Source: Channallabes apus (taxonomy: Eukaryota; Chordata; Actinopteri; Siluriformes; Clariidae). From it: a DNA stretch of 64,000 nucleotides. Below the pieces are notes generated by a model. The model searched no databases. It was not told where the DNA came from and was given only the letters and a program-made list of their open reading frames with translations. Where the stretch lies: NCBI GenBank assembly GCA_030522415.1, contig CM060115.1, forward strand, positions 14,023,815 to 14,087,814. Reading direction: 5' to 3'. Positions 1 through 13,022 of this stretch are shown here, one piece after another. A program made the translations under genes and the position numbers. The first letter of the stretch is position 1. Each line of letters starts with the position of its first letter.

Positions 1-198
1 TCAGCACTGAGTGTTACAGAGTGCCGACACTGGAGACTCCTTCCCTAACCGTCACACAGAGACGGAACCACAGAACACGTGTCTGTACGGCTCCACTAGA
101 ACACAGAAAGTCCACAGTGCCGTAAATAATAATAATAAATACAAAATGAAGAAGTTTGTGCAGTTTTCACTTTTATTTTTCGGTGCTTCCTGATTTCT

Positions 199-230
<32 letters not shown>

Positions 231-548
231 TTGTAAAGAGCCTGAAACACTTATCCAAGTCAGAGTGTGTCTCTTTAAAACGCATGTTCAGGTTAAAGTT
301 GGAGGCGGATCATCGACGTGTTGGAAACGTGAACGTTGAGGTTAAAGTGGTGGAGAAGAAGCCGAGGATGGAGAGATGAAGCGATGGAAAGGCAGGAAAC
401 ACCACAGTCTGCTTCTAATCAGTGCTTCTTCCCTGTCGCTCTCTCTCCCTCTACTTACCTCTCCTTCTCTACCTCCCTCTCCCTCCTCTCTCTCCCCCCT
501 CTACCTCCCTCCCTCTCTGCCTCTACCTCCCTCTCCCCCCCTTTACCT

Positions 549-588
<40 letters not shown>

Positions 589-2318
589 GACACTTTTACA
601 GATAAACCATGTCTTTGGGTGAGAACCCGGTCGTGTTGTTCCGCCAGTACAGCAGCTCCGATTGATGAAAGCATTCGATTCCGTCTCAGACCGGCAGAAA
701 TAAAGCTCCATTGTGCTCTCGTCATGTTTTTGAGGGATGTCTGCCAGACGGAAATTTTTTTTGAAGGTTAAAATGGCAGACAGATAATCCTGTAAACATT
801 CCTTATTTATTTATTTATCTATTTATTTATTTATGTATTGCTGATTTATTCACTTCTCCCACCACTCGCAATTTAATTTCAGCGTACGAGAACGGATTAA
901 AAGAAAACGTGCGTAATCGTCAGTAGGGAGACGTTTATTTTAACGATGTATAACTGAGGGATCAGAACTTTACAACTCGAGTTGTGCGACTTAATCGATG
1001 ATGTCATTTATTGGACCTTTTATAAGTCTGTCAGTTTTCAAATCAGAACAGATTCTCACGCACACGTTAAGTGCCGCTTCTGTCTGGGTTCGTGGGTGGT
1101 TTTAAAGAAACATTTTATTACTGCCACCTAGTGGACTGGAAGGTTGAGCAAAAGACTGGGAATACTTTTTTTTTTTTCTCACTTTTTAACAAAACATGCT
1201 ATTCAAGTGAAGCTGCACAGCATTTAATTTTTTTTTTTATTATTTATTAGACACTTTTAGTCATTATTAATGTCATGCTGCAAAAAAACATATCTTCTTG
1301 GAGATACTAAATGTAGACATTAAGCATCAATGCTATCGAATTTAATCGCGTAAACACCCTCCGTACGGTTTTAACGATCCGAAGTGAAGCAGAAATTTTG
1401 GGTTTTAAGGGGTTTTTAAAAAATAAATAATTTTTTATTAACTTAAAAGAGAAGTTAAGCTGGTGATGAAATGACTAATTACAGTCACGGATTAAAGGTA
1501 TGCATCAGGAAGTGCTGCTGTTATCAGAAACTAATCAACGTCAGTTTGAGCATAACAACTTCGTCACACCAGTCCGCCTTTTATTTATTTTTTACTTTCT
1601 ATAATAACGGTTCTGTTCATATCCAGTTGCACTTAACATTGTCTTAATCCTCATTTATCATCTAACGAGCCCCAGAACACAATCAGCGGATCCTTCAGTT
1701 CCTCCCTGAAGGTTATTAGTTTCACAGCTGGAACCTGATTAGAAGCAGCACACGGCAGCACGCGAAACCTGGACCGCCGAGAGATGGAAGAAAACCTTCC
1801 CCGCGCCTTTGATTTTCTTTCTGTCCTTTTGTCTTTCTTTCTTTCTTTCTTCGTTCGTTCGTTTCTAAACTTTCTTTGCAGATGTTTATAGTGAAACCCA
1901 AACACACATGACCCAATTTCAGCACCTAAATCTGATTATAGACTTGCACAACTGAAGCTCTTCCACAGCGGCGAGGCTCGGAGAATTGGGGGGGGGGGGG
2001 GGAAGAAAAAAAGAAAAGAAAAGAAAAACACACACACAGCTGTTGTAAACACACAAAGCACAAACTAACGCTTATTGTTAGAGAAGTAAAAATCAGACGT
2101 GTATAATCGCCCCGATTATCCCCCCCCCCCCTCCCCCCACATGCTCCACAGCTGAGACGCTGTGTCTGCGTCTCAAGGCTGGTGCAGATAACGGACGTCT
2201 GTCTCAGCCAGAAACTGTCCTATAGATAAGAGTCTCCGAGGACGGTCCTTTCTGTAAAGGCAGAATTAAACTGAAAGTAATGATACCGAGTCTCATTCTG
2301 TCTCTCTCTGTCTCTCAG
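1..2318. other. Upstream or intronic sequence of the rgl1-like gene, no convincing exon
   Basis: I see no conserved coding exon here. The stretch holds a CA repeat (about 201-230), a long CT/CCCT tract (436-596), short GGTT/TTTA runs, a G run at 1987-2001 and a C-rich run near 2120. An acceptor-like CAG at 587-589 is followed by a short ATG reading frame at 609 that stops after 18 codons. I do not recognise it and do not call it a gene. The missing 5' exons of the rgl1-like gene (start codon and N-terminal region) should lie further left or outside the window. Confidence 0.5.
26..44 (+). repeat. Dispersed 19-bp motif, copy 1
   Basis: The sequence GACACTGGAGACTCCTTCC occurs here and again at 8377-8395 and 22763-22781. 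A minus-strand copy at 59333-59350 matches its first 18 bases. It is probably the best-conserved part of an unnamed interspersed repeat. Confidence 0.5.
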
Positions 2319-3086
2319 GTGGAGGGTGATCGCTTGCCCCCGGGTCACACGGTCAGTCAGTTAGAGACGTGTAAGATCCGCAGTATTCGCGCAGGGACGC
2401 TGGAGCGGCTGGTGGAGACTCTGCTCACGGCGTTCGGCGACAACGATCTCACCTACACCAGCATCTTCCTGTCCACCTACAGAGCCTTCTCCAGCACACA
2501 CAGCGTCCTGCAGCTGCTGCTTGACAGGTGTGTTTGTGTGTGTGTGTTAGCTTAGGTTTATGTTGATCCCACAGACAGCAGTCTTGGGTTTGAGAATCTG
2601 TAATACGAGTGTGTTTCCCCATAGCTTGTTGTAGGCCACGTCTCATTGACTCTCTGACAGTAATGTAGGCGTGGCCTCTTTTTCTAAGGCAGCTGGGTGG
2701 ATAGGCCACACCTACTCATTGAGATATAGAGTGATTATGTTGACCCCGCCTCCTTCACTGGGACTGACCGGTCCATAGGCCACGCCTAATTTAGTTAATA
2801 TAACGGGTAAACAGGCCACACCCCCTCACTGAATCTTAGACATGTTGGCCCCGCCTCCTTCACTGGAACCGACAGGAATCTAGGCCACACCTCCTTCACT
2901 GAAACTGACTGACATGTACATAGGCCACGCCTCCTTCATTGAGACTTAGAGATATTGCCATTGTGACTGACAGGAATCTAGGCCACGCCTCCTTCACTGA
3001 AACTGACAGCTGCATAGGCCACGCCTCTTTTATTGAATGATTATAAATCCTGCTGCTTCTGTAAGTAAAGATGATCTAAGCTTAAG

Positions 3087-3142
<56 letters not shown>

Positions 3143-3253
3143 TTCTAACAGGTACGGACACATGGAGGACAGTGACAGAGACGGCAGTCCGAGCCAAGCC
3201 GGGGAAAATCGAGGCGCAGTGAGAACGTGAGCCATTTTAACTGTATTTACTGT

Positions 3254-3287
<34 letters not shown>

Positions 3288-3765
3288 TGATTACGCTCCA
3301 TGAGAATATGCCAGAGCAGCACTATCTGTTTTGTTATTTATTTATTTATTTATTTATTTTTTGCACTTCAGAGGAATTTAGGAAATGCCGTATGAGTAAC
3401 GCCTGTGCAGCCTGTTAATGAGTCATAAAAGTCTCATTGAGTCAAACCGTAAAGATAAAGATCTCTCTCTCTCTCTCTCCCCCTCTCCAGGGCGTTAGCG
3501 TCCATCCTGAGGGCTTGGTTGGATCAGTGTCCCGAGGACTTTCAGGAGCCGCCGTCTTACCCGAGTCTGCGCAGGGTTTTGGAGTTCCTGAAGAAGGTCA
3601 TGCCGGATTCCGAGCCGATGCGGAAAGCGCAGAGTCTCCTGGAGCAGCTGCAGAGTCAATCCTGCGGGGACAGCGAACCAGACGGTCAGTCTGTCCATCC
3701 TTTCATCCATCAAACATGTCCATCTCTGTCCTCTGGCCATATATGTACACACTCTCTCTCTCTCA

Positions 3766-3807
<42 letters not shown>

Positions 3808-6800
3808 CAGAGAGAGACAGAGGGTGTCTTTGCCAACTTGTCATAACTGAGTACACACAGAGAAAGAGTGCAGTTTAATGAGGAGACATGACAGACGGAT
3901 ACTGATGACCGAAGAGACGTTTCAAAACATTTACCTTTACTCTTCCGTTCTCATCCTTTTCGTTACGTCTCTTCCATTCACTAGTTTATCCCGTCACTTG
4001 CGCTAAACATCTGTCCGTCCGTCTTTCTTTCTGTCCACAGGTGGTTTCCATGGTAACAGCCCGTTCTGCCTGGGCGAGGATGAGGAAGTGGAGATCGAGG
4101 TTCAGGAGGACTTCCTGTCCTTCAGCGCCGACCTGGTGGCCGAGCAGCTCACCTACATGGACGCGGTGAGGGATCGCATCTTATTGTATATAGAATATCT
4201 TCTTAGTAGTATTTTTTTTTTTTTTTTTTTTTTTTTTAGGAATAGGTGGACAGAGAGATGGATAGACAGACAAGACAGTTAATCAAAGACAAATGGACAT
4301 GGCTAGAGAGACAGACAGACTGATAAAGATAAACAGACAGGCAGGTAGACAAAAGATAAAGAGAAACAAGCAGACAGACAGTTAATCAATTACAGACTGA
4401 AAAGAATAGAAAGATAGACAGACAAAATTATATTCATGGACGGTGGGACAGACAGACGTGTGAAATGAAAATAATGATGAATTCAAATTTCTGTTTAATT
4501 TCCTTTTTATGTAAATGTTTTCATATAATAATAATAATAATAATAATATTAATAATAATAATAAAAATCATTAATCTGTATCGTGCCACGTTCCTTAGTG
4601 ATGACTTTTTTTTCTCTCTCTGATGTGCATGTGTTCCTCAGCTGCTCTTCAAGAAGGTGGTTCCTCATCACTGTCTGGGTTCCGTTTGGTCTCAGAGAGA
4701 TAAGAAGAAGAACAAACAGGCGGCTCCGACCGTCAGAGCCACCATCACCCAGTTTAACGCCGTGGCCGGCTGCGTGCTGAGCACCGTCCTTCACCCGAGA
4801 CACCTGCGACCGCACCTACGAGCGCGGATCATCCAGCGGTGGATCGACGTGGCGCAGGTATCCGCACGCACACACACTCATGTAATCAACGTTAATACGC
4901 ACAGTATGAAATATCACCACAGCCAAAACTTTTAAATATTAGTCTCTGATTGGCTGGATGGACATGGATGATGGATGATGGTTGTATGGATTTATGGACA
5001 TGGTGATGTATGGACATGGATGGATGGATGGATGGATGGATGGATAAATAGCCATGAATGATTTATAGATAAACATGTGTGATTGATGTATGGCTGATGG
5101 ATAGACTTGGATGATGGTTAGATTGACAGGGTGATGAATGGACATGGAGGAACTGATGATCAGATGAATGAATAGACAGGGATGATGGATAGATAGACAT
5201 GGGTGATGGTTGGATGAATATGCTTGGATGACATAGATCATAGTGAATGGATAGATGGACATGGTGAAGAATGGACATGGACAGATGAATTAATAGACAT
5301 GGATAATGGATAGATATGGAAGATCAATGGATAAACATGATGATGTATGGACATGAACGGATAAATGAATAGGCAAGAATGATGGATAGATTGAGAAGGT
5401 GATGACTGGATACGGAGGAATTTATAAATAGATGAATTAAAAGACAAGGATGATGGATGGATGGACATGGATGATGGTCGATGGTAGGATGGATAGACAC
5501 ACAAGGTGATGTATGGACATGGATGGATGAATAAATGATTTATAGATACACATGTGTGTTGGATGTATGGCTGATGGATAGATTTGGACAGGGTGATGAA
5601 TGGACATGGAGGTACTGATGAACAGATAGACATGGGTGATGGTTGGAGGAATGGGCTTGGATGACGGATAGATGGACATGGTGAAGAATGGACATGGACG
5701 GATGGATGAATAGGAATAATGATGGATAGATAAACATGGATGATTGATGGTTAGATTGACATGGTGATGAATGAATACATAGGAATTGATAAATATTTGA
5801 ATTAGTAGACAAAGATGATGGATGGATAGACATGAGTGATGCTTGGATGATTGATAGATGGATATTGGTGACGGATAGATAGACATGGTTGTATGGATTG
5901 ATGGATAGACATTTATGATGGATAGATGGACATATGATGAAAGAGATGAGGAATATGATGAAAGTTGGACACATAAGAGAGATTGAAGGTCTATAAAGGA
6001 GACAGTAGTGTGTGTATGTTACATTTTTATCATTGTTGCTCCATCTGTTCACGTGTGACTCACGTGCTTCTCTCGTCTTTCCCCAGGAGTGTCGCATCCG
6101 TAAGAATTTCTCCTCCCTGAAAGCCATCGTCTCGGCCCTGCAGTCCAACCCCATCTACAGACTGAAGAGAGCGTGGGCCTGCGTGCACAAGTGAGTCTCT
6201 TCATGACACTGTAGAAACACTTCTCCTTTCTGCTGAACTGCTTCCTCTTTCCTCAGATGCAGCTTCGTGCCTTTAACACTGCAGATCTTTACACGCTCAG
6301 GTCATGTCTGACTTACCACTTCCTCTTTAGTCTCGGCTCTAAGCACACAGGCTTTTTTACTGTCTGTATATTTATATATTGTTGCATTGTTTTTTTTATT
6401 ATAATATTTATAAGAGCTTAACATTTAGTACAAGACAATATACAGGAGGTTTATTGTATTTTAATATGATCAAAATAATATGAAGGACACAAAGTAATTG
6501 AGGTTAAACAAAGCCAGAATGATTGATGGATGGATGGATGGATGGATGGATGGATGGATGGATGAATGGATGGATGAATGGATGCACGTTTGGGCCTGGA
6601 TAGATGGACGGGATGTCTGTTTGGACAAACCATGTAAGGTAGATGGAATGATGGAAGCATGCATGGATGGGTGGATGCATGGACCACTATAGAAGGAGAG
6701 ATAGAAGGTGAATGGACAAGGATGGATTTATGGATGGATGGACCAGTGTAGGGGAGTTGACCAAAGGTCATGATAGGTCATGGGGTTGATCGAAGAATGA

Positions 6801-9442
6801 ATGCACAGAAGAGGACAGATAGATAGATGGATGGATGGACGGACAGACCATGAAAGATGGATGGATCAAGATGGATGTGGTGGATAGATGTGGTGGATAG
6901 ATGGGTGGATAGGGTATAGACCAAGATTGATGGATGGGTGGATGAATTAAAAAAAAAAGCAATTTTTAAAAAACCTGGATGGATGGATCAGTATAGATGA
7001 GTTGACCAAACTGATAGTTTGATTAAAGAGAAGGAGAAAATAAGGTAGATGGATGGATATATAGACATAAATAGAAATACATAGATGGAAACAAATAGAT
7101 AAAAAATGTAAGCAGTCTGGGAGGCATAGATGGACAGGCCATGAAAAACGGACAGGATGATGGCTACATGACTGGATGCATGGATAGACCAAAAAAAATG
7201 GATGGATGGATAAAAATAAGAGTAAAAAAAACAAATCTAGATGGAGACATGATGGATGGATGGAGCAGTGCAGATTGAGCAAATTGATCGGTTGATGGAG
7301 GGGTAAAGGTAGGTGGATATACAGTATGGATGGGTGGACATAGAATAGAAATACAGTGAAACCTCGGATTGCGAGTAACGCGGTTTGCGAGCGTTCCGCA
7401 GGACGAGCAAAGATTTTTAATAAATTTTTACTTGAAAAACGAACAAGTCTTGGTTTACGAGTACCGAGTATCATGTATCACGCATGCACTTCTTGTTATG
7501 ACGCAGAGCGTCACGTGATCACAACTGAGTGGGTGGATGGATGAATTGACCGAAACAAATGGCAGGAACAAGATCGATGGATGGATTGACAAAGATGGAT
7601 TGATAAAACTGCCGATATCGCCCTATTTAATCTACAAGATGAGACACCAGTCAAGTTCTTCAGTGGTTTAGAACCAGACTCCAACCCCACAGCTGAACTT
7701 CTGAGAACTTCTGAGTCTCTCACTGTGTTCATGTTTCCCATCTCTGACTGATTGTGTCTTCTGGTCCTCTGCAGAGACAGCATGCAGGTCTTTGAGGAGC
7801 TCTCAGACATTTTCTCAGATCAGAACAATTACCTGACGAGCCGAGAGCTGCTTATGAGGGTGAGTCGGAAACTTCCGGAGATTTCCGATTTCCAATTTCG
7901 AGAGTGTGCAGGTATTAAACACAAACTCTTTATCTGTGTAGGAGGGCACGTCGAAGTTCGCCAATCTGGAGAACTGTGCCAAGGAGCATCAGAAGCGCTC
8001 GCAGAAGAGACTGCAGCTGCAGAAAGAGACGGTGAGAATGTCCTCCTCTGTGTTTGGTTTTGAGTTGGATTGAGACTTTTTTTTATTTTTTTTTTTTATT
8101 TAAATCGGATCGATCGGTCAGCTGAAGGACCTGAGGTTTAAGAATTGGGAAAGTAAATTTGATGAACTCTTCCAGGGCGCCATGCAGGGCACTATTCCTT
8201 ACCTGGGAACGTTTTTGACCGATCTGACCATGCTGGACACGGCGCTGCCCGATCTGGTCGAGGTGAGACAATTACATCACTTTTCTCATAATATATACAA
8301 ATGTGTAAAAAAAAAATTTTTAAACATTAGAAATCTTTTCCAACAGTTACAGCTTGTTCTTTGACTACAGAGCTCTGACACTGGAGACTCCTTCCATCAA
8401 TCCGTCAGCATGTTTTTAATCCATTTGTGTCGCGCGTCCTCCATGTCAGAGTTACTACGGAAACGATAAACAGGACGTCAGGACGTTAGGACGCGAGTGC
8501 GTTAATATAAACATCGCTGTTAACACGTTAAAGTTTTTACACTCTGACTGAGAAGACAGAATCCCAGACTCTACATTCGGACATGAGATCATAACCGTGT
8601 GTCTTTGTGTCTCGCTCAGGGCGGCCTGATCAACTTTGAAAAGAGGAGGAGGGTGAGTGTGCTTCTATTATTAAAATTAACATTTCTATTATTTGTTGTT
8701 GTTGTTTTCTCTCTCTCTCGCTATTTCTGAATTTTGTAAATAAACCTGCTTGACTTTTTAAGACGTTTTTAAGTCTCCATAGATACAGTTTTCTAACAGG
8801 AGGGCGGGGCTTCCGAGCTTAAAGTCTCAGACGCTTGATGCTCTATAATGATGTTAATGTTGCTCTTGTGTACACAGTAAAAACTGACGGGTTCCATTAT
8901 TCTATTCTATTCTATTCTATTATATTATATTATATTGTTATATTATATTATATTATATTATATACACTTTTATATGAGTGATGTATGTAAGAGACAATAT
9001 CACAAATCTAGTCAGATAACCAGATGTTCTCTTCTTTTTAGAAATAAGGTGGCAATTTTTTTTTATAGATTTTTAGAGTTTATTAAGTTTACACTTTTTT
9101 TAATTTTTTTATTTTAGCTTCCATGTAAGTGAAAGATTTTAAGTGAATTAAAAGCAGCAGCAGTTTTGAGTAAATCATGTTTTTATCCATGATGTTTAAA
9201 AAAAAAAAAAAAAAAAAATTATATATATATATAATTTTTTTTTTTTTTTTTTTTTTTAGATAATTAAGCCTTTTTCAGTTCCAATTCCGTTTCTGCAAAA
9301 TCCTACCCAGTTTCTTTTATTATCAAGAAATATTTATTTATTTATTTATTTTTCTTATTATCTTTAGCTAATAATGATTTAAAATTATATTGGATAATAA
9401 ACATAAACTGTTCTAACCCTGAGTCACACTCATCTCAATCTC

Positions 9443-9488
<46 letters not shown>

Positions 9489-9514
9489 CGTGTGTGCGTG
9501 CGTGTGTGCGTGTG

Positions 9515-9550
<36 letters not shown>

Positions 9551-9683
9551 GTGCTGTAGGAGTTTGAGGTGATCGCTCAGATCAAGCTGTTGCAGTCTGC
9601 GTGTAACAGTTACTGCCTGAACCCTGACCCCACCTTCCTGCGCTGGTTCAAAACCCAACCCCAACAAACTGAGGAAGAGAGGT

Positions 9684-9718
<35 letters not shown>

Positions 9719-12700
9719 CGCTTTGTCCTAATTCCTCTGGTTATCGCCTCACGTGTGACCTCCTCACATGACGTCGTGTTAGTCTCTTGTTGATTGTGTA
9801 AAATCACTAAAGATTGTCCTGAATGTAAAGTCTGACCTGTACTGTGTGGCCGTGTTGTGTTGTCCAGCTACGGTCTGTCCTGTGAGATCGAGGGACTCGG
9901 AGACAGCAGTCCCACGTCACCAAAGTCCCGCACCAGTATGGTGAAGAGGCTGAGCCTGTGAGTGTGAACTTCACTTCCTCTCACACCTACTGAACTCCTG
10001 AACAGTTGCGTTCTTACATCTCAGGATTTATAGGATTATAAATACATAAAAAACGTAATACCTGGAAAAGAACGGCAGTAGCTTGTTAAATATGATACAA
10101 AATATTTCAACTTTTTTTTTTATCATATTTTTTATTGATTTCTATTAACACCAAAACAACAGAGACAGATCAATAAAGAATTAACAGTCACATTTAAACA
10201 CATTAAACAATATATTATTATGAAAGAGTGACATTGGAAAGGACAAAGACGGTCCAGAGAAAGAAAAATCAGTATGTAATAATAAAAAATAAAAAAAAAG
10301 TAAGTTTTTGAAAGTTGAAATGATGAACTATAGCTACTGTACAGTATATTCCATAATGGAGCTGATTTAAAAATTAATTAAGTGAATAATTAGTTCTTTA
10401 CAAACACTGTAGAAACTTTTAACATTAATACAAACTTCTCTGGCCCATCAGTGTGTCCTTCCCACCTTTTTACATAAAAAAAAATAAAATAAATAAAAAT
10501 ATTTTTTTAAGACCATGCTGATTGTCTCATATAAATTATAATGTTAAATTTGAAAGTTTTTATGAGACTTTTTTAAAGAATTTTTGACAATACAGTGTGT
10601 CTGGACATTATAATTGTTATATATTTTTTAAATAATAAGCATAATAATAATAATAATTATTATTATTATTTATTGAATGTTACATTTTGGAAAATTGAAA
10701 CATAATTAAATAGAAATATGTTAAAGACGTTTGACTCATGGACAGTTTATGTAAGTTTTACTTTTATGTAAGTAATATACAACCTTTGTACTGTATATAC
10801 AGGACGTTTACAAGTTTTGTAAGTCTCTCTGTATAAGAGCATCTTCCAAGTGTCTAAACGTAAATACTGTAGGTATAGACAAAATAAAATTAATGTCATG
10901 CAATAATAAACAAAAAAATAGAGATGCTTATTTATTAATTACGCATGAAAAGCTTACAATTTCTTTTCCCTTATAAACCTTTTTAATAGATATTTGATCA
11001 GATAGCAAAAAATGAACAGTATCCTGAATTCATAAAGGGTTAAACAGTCCAGAAAACACCCACAAACATACTGTTATGCAGTAATTTGTAGATGATTTCT
11101 ATTTTCCTAAATACAGTATAAAGTAAGCAAGTGCTGCACATGAAGGGGTTAAATCATGTCGATCGTGCAGTTGGAATGCAGAAAGCTTTAATAAGTGTTT
11201 TTATGTGTGTGTAATTGCTGTGTGTGTTTGTGTGCAGGCTCTTCCTGGGACCGGACTCCACCTCGAGCACAGCCGCGAGTTCCCCTTTGAGGGAAACGGT
11301 GCGGTCGCCCCCTACTGGCAGCTCGGGGGAGAGCATGGACTCGGTTAGCGTGTCCTCCAGCGACTCGAGTCCGTCAGACAGCGAGAGCATGACGCCCACA
11401 CACACTCTCTGCTCCCAGATGAACAAGGTACAAGACCTGTCCTGGAGCCGGAGCGTATATTTAACATATTATTCCTAAAGAAATGAAACCATCCTTTATG
11501 AGAGCACACTGCTGTCAGGGTCCCGCGAATGAAATCCGGAGTGAATTTCCTTCTCTTCTAGATGTCCGAGTCTTCCTCCTGCACGTCCCTGCACTCCATG
11601 GACACGTCCTCGTCCTCGGCTAGCGGTTCTGCGGGCTCGTGCGCTCACCGCCGCTGCGGCTCGCTGTCACCGTCTCCGACGTCACCGATATCGCCCGTGT
11701 ACAACACGCAGACCCAGGACGCCTGCATCATCCGGGTCAGTCTGGAGCACGGCAACGGAAACCTCTACAAGAGCATCATGGTGAGACTTCGTGCAGGATA
11801 GACATTCAAACACAAGTGCTTTGATATGCATGCACAGTATTTTATTTATTTATTTATTTTTTTATGAAATAAAGAAATGACGGAAACTGATTATGAACCG
11901 TTTAACACATTATCAAATCCGGGAATGATGGAGCTGAACCGGGGACTTTCATGTCAAAACATCATGAATGAAGATCATTTAAACACTTAGTGAAGTTGCC
12001 TCATAAAAAAAAAAGAAATCAGTGACTTTATTTATTTATTTATTCATTTTTATGCCGAATGATGTACCGTTTCATATCGCAGTTAACGAGCCAGGACAAA
12101 ACCCCGGCGGTGATCAGCAGAGCCATGGCGAAACACAACCTGGACGAGGAACAAACCGAAGCCTACGAGCTGGTCCAGGTCATATCAGACGACAGAGGTG
12201 CGCTTGTTTACATCGAACCTGATTAATCACTTTAGGAATCATTTAAAACCTGCACTTATTAAACATTCCGTCCAGGTGTAGATTTTACAGAATATATTAA
12301 AGACAATAAATGTTTTTATTCCATTTTATGATGTGACGAGGTACTGTATAATGTTTAAAAAAATGACACGTATAGATATTTTTCTGGTTTATAAACAATG
12401 TTTTATGTATTGTGTTTGAAGTTTGTATAACGATCCCAATGTGTATAACTTCCACATAAAGAAACACTCTGGACTGAGCTGTTCTGCTTCTACAGCCACA
12501 ACAAAAATGACAGGATTTAATTCATTAATAAAGGACGCATCAGACATTTTAACAGAAATTTCATATTGTGAAACGCATGACCCCATAGGAAACAATGTAA
12601 ATGCAGATAATCCGTTCCATCACACACACACCTGAGCAATTAGGATGTTTGAGAACTTGTATTTAGTGAAAGATCGACACCAACTCCATCGCACTTCTGT

Positions 12701-13022
12701 ATCTCTAGTATTCCTGTTTATGTCGGGTCTTGTTTCTGATTGGCTGATGACGATGGCGATCCCTCATGATTTGTTATTAGGACGTTATTCAGATAAAACC
12801 TGTTATTGAGCGTTGTTTTTTTCTGTGTTTACAGAGCTTGTGATTCCCGACAACGCCAACGTCTTTTACGCCATGAACACGTCGGCCAACTTCGACTTCG
12901 TCCTGCGCACTCGCGGCTCAGAACGACGGCCGGTGCAGCTGCGGTCTCGCTGCAGCTCCACGTTACCGCGCATGCAGCCACGCGCCAGCCTGTCTGTCAG
13001 GCTCAGCAAGGTCACACTTTGA
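2319..13022 (+). CDS. rgl1: Ral guanine nucleotide dissociation stimulator-like (RGL1-type), 3' 16 coding exons
   Basis: This is an exchange factor that loads GTP on RalA/RalB and is recruited by active Ras through its RA domain. The exons, all phase-consistent, are 2319-2527, 3152-3226, 3491-3684, 4041-4165, 4642-4857, 6087-6190, 7775-7859, 7942-8031, 8176-8262, 8620-8652, 9560-9681, 9868-9957, 11238-11427, 11562-11780, 12083-12197 and 12835-13022 (TGA). They encode 713 residues without the N-terminus. In order they show a RasGEF-N (REM) domain from about residue 20, a CDC25 catalytic domain about 188-455 ([14 protein letters not shown], then [16 protein letters not shown], then [19 protein letters not shown]), a Ser-rich linker and an RA domain about 595-685 ([16 protein letters not shown] to [11 protein letters not shown]). 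The ending LSKVTL, the MVKRLSLLFLG block and [16 protein letters not shown] favour RGL1. Neighbouring genes would fit RGL3, so the paralogue name is tentative while the family is secure. Each intron has GT-AG ends. Confidence 0.88.
2633..3035. repeat. Intronic minisatellite with GGCCACGCCTCC box
   Basis: About ten imperfect units of roughly 35-45 bp repeat the core TAGGCCACGCCTCCTTCACTG followed by ACTGACAGGAATC or a variant. Units start near 2633, 2704, 2744, 2777, 2812, 2846, 2881, 2921, 2979 and 3015. The array fills most of the intron between the first two visible rgl1-like exons. The CCACGCC/CCCCGCC core resembles an SP/KLF box, so the array could bind such factors, but this is inference. 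Confidence 0.75.
4930..5990. repeat. Degenerate GGAT/GGACAT tandem array in an rgl1-like intron
   Basis: This is a 1-kb array built from TGGA, GATGGATA and GGACATGGATGATGG-type units, with longer blocks that recur (for example AATGGACATGGA near 5136, 5269, 5600 and 5687). It is transcribed as intron. On the minus strand it gives long open frames rich in Ile, His, Pro and Ser that I regard as repeat artefacts. Confidence 0.85.
6515..7345. repeat. Second GGAT tandem array, partly degenerate
   Basis: It starts with about nine clean GATG/GGAT units at 6520-6570. It then decays to scattered TGGATGGA, GGACAAGG and TAGATGGA units up to about 7345 and again at 7535-7600. It occupies the intron between the exons ending at 6190 and starting at 7775. 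Confidence 0.85.
7352..7532 (+). mobile_element. pogo/Tigger-like DNA transposon end fragment
   Basis: The sequence starts TACAGTGAAACCTCGGATTG, then GCGAGTAACGCGGTTTGCGAG, and continues to GTCACGTGATCACAACTGAG. This is the terminal region I associate with fish Tigger-like elements. No transposase remains and the fragment sits inside the GGAT array. The family assignment rests on memory of the consensus. Confidence 0.5.
8377..8395 (+). repeat. Dispersed 19-bp motif, copy 2
   Basis: This is an exact copy of the motif at 26-44, lying in the intron between the exons ending at 8262 and starting at 8620. Confidence 0.5.
9198..9256. repeat. Perfect A/T palindrome in an rgl1-like intron
   Basis: A run of 21 A is followed by the self-complementary TTATATATATATATAA (9219-9234) and a run of 22 T. 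The whole is an almost exact inverted repeat of about 58 bp able to form a long hairpin or cruciform. Confidence 0.85.
9958..11237. other. AT-rich intron of the rgl1-like gene, no gene seen
   Basis: This intron of about 1.3 kb is A/T-rich with short A/T runs and ATT/AAT triplet repeats (about 10640-10670). I see no coding exon, RNA gene or clear mobile element in it. Confidence 0.6.

Noticed and set aside
609..665. Possible first coding exon of the rgl1-like gene (ATG at 609 after an acceptor-like CAG)
   Set aside because: It stops after 18 codons unless spliced at a weak GTGAGA, and it shows no resemblance to the N-termini of the family.
336..771. Overlapping Ser/Leu/Pro-rich frames
   Set aside because: They are translations of a CT/CCCT repeat tract, with no conserved motif and no codon pattern of a gene.
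3211..3226. Alternative donor at 3219 for the second visible rgl1-like exon
   Set aside because: It would put the next exon out of frame; the donor at 3227 keeps the frame.
4939..6154. Minus-strand frames of up to 204 codons
   Set aside because: They are made of the GGAT array (Ile-His-Pro-Ser repeats), not a protein.
4930..7345. CRISPR-like array
   Set aside because: The units are simple degenerate tandem repeats without unique spacers, in a eukaryotic intron.
9413..9793. Thr-His and Val-Cys frames around 9.5 kb
   Set aside because: They are CA/GT microsatellite translations; only exon 9560-9681 is real here.
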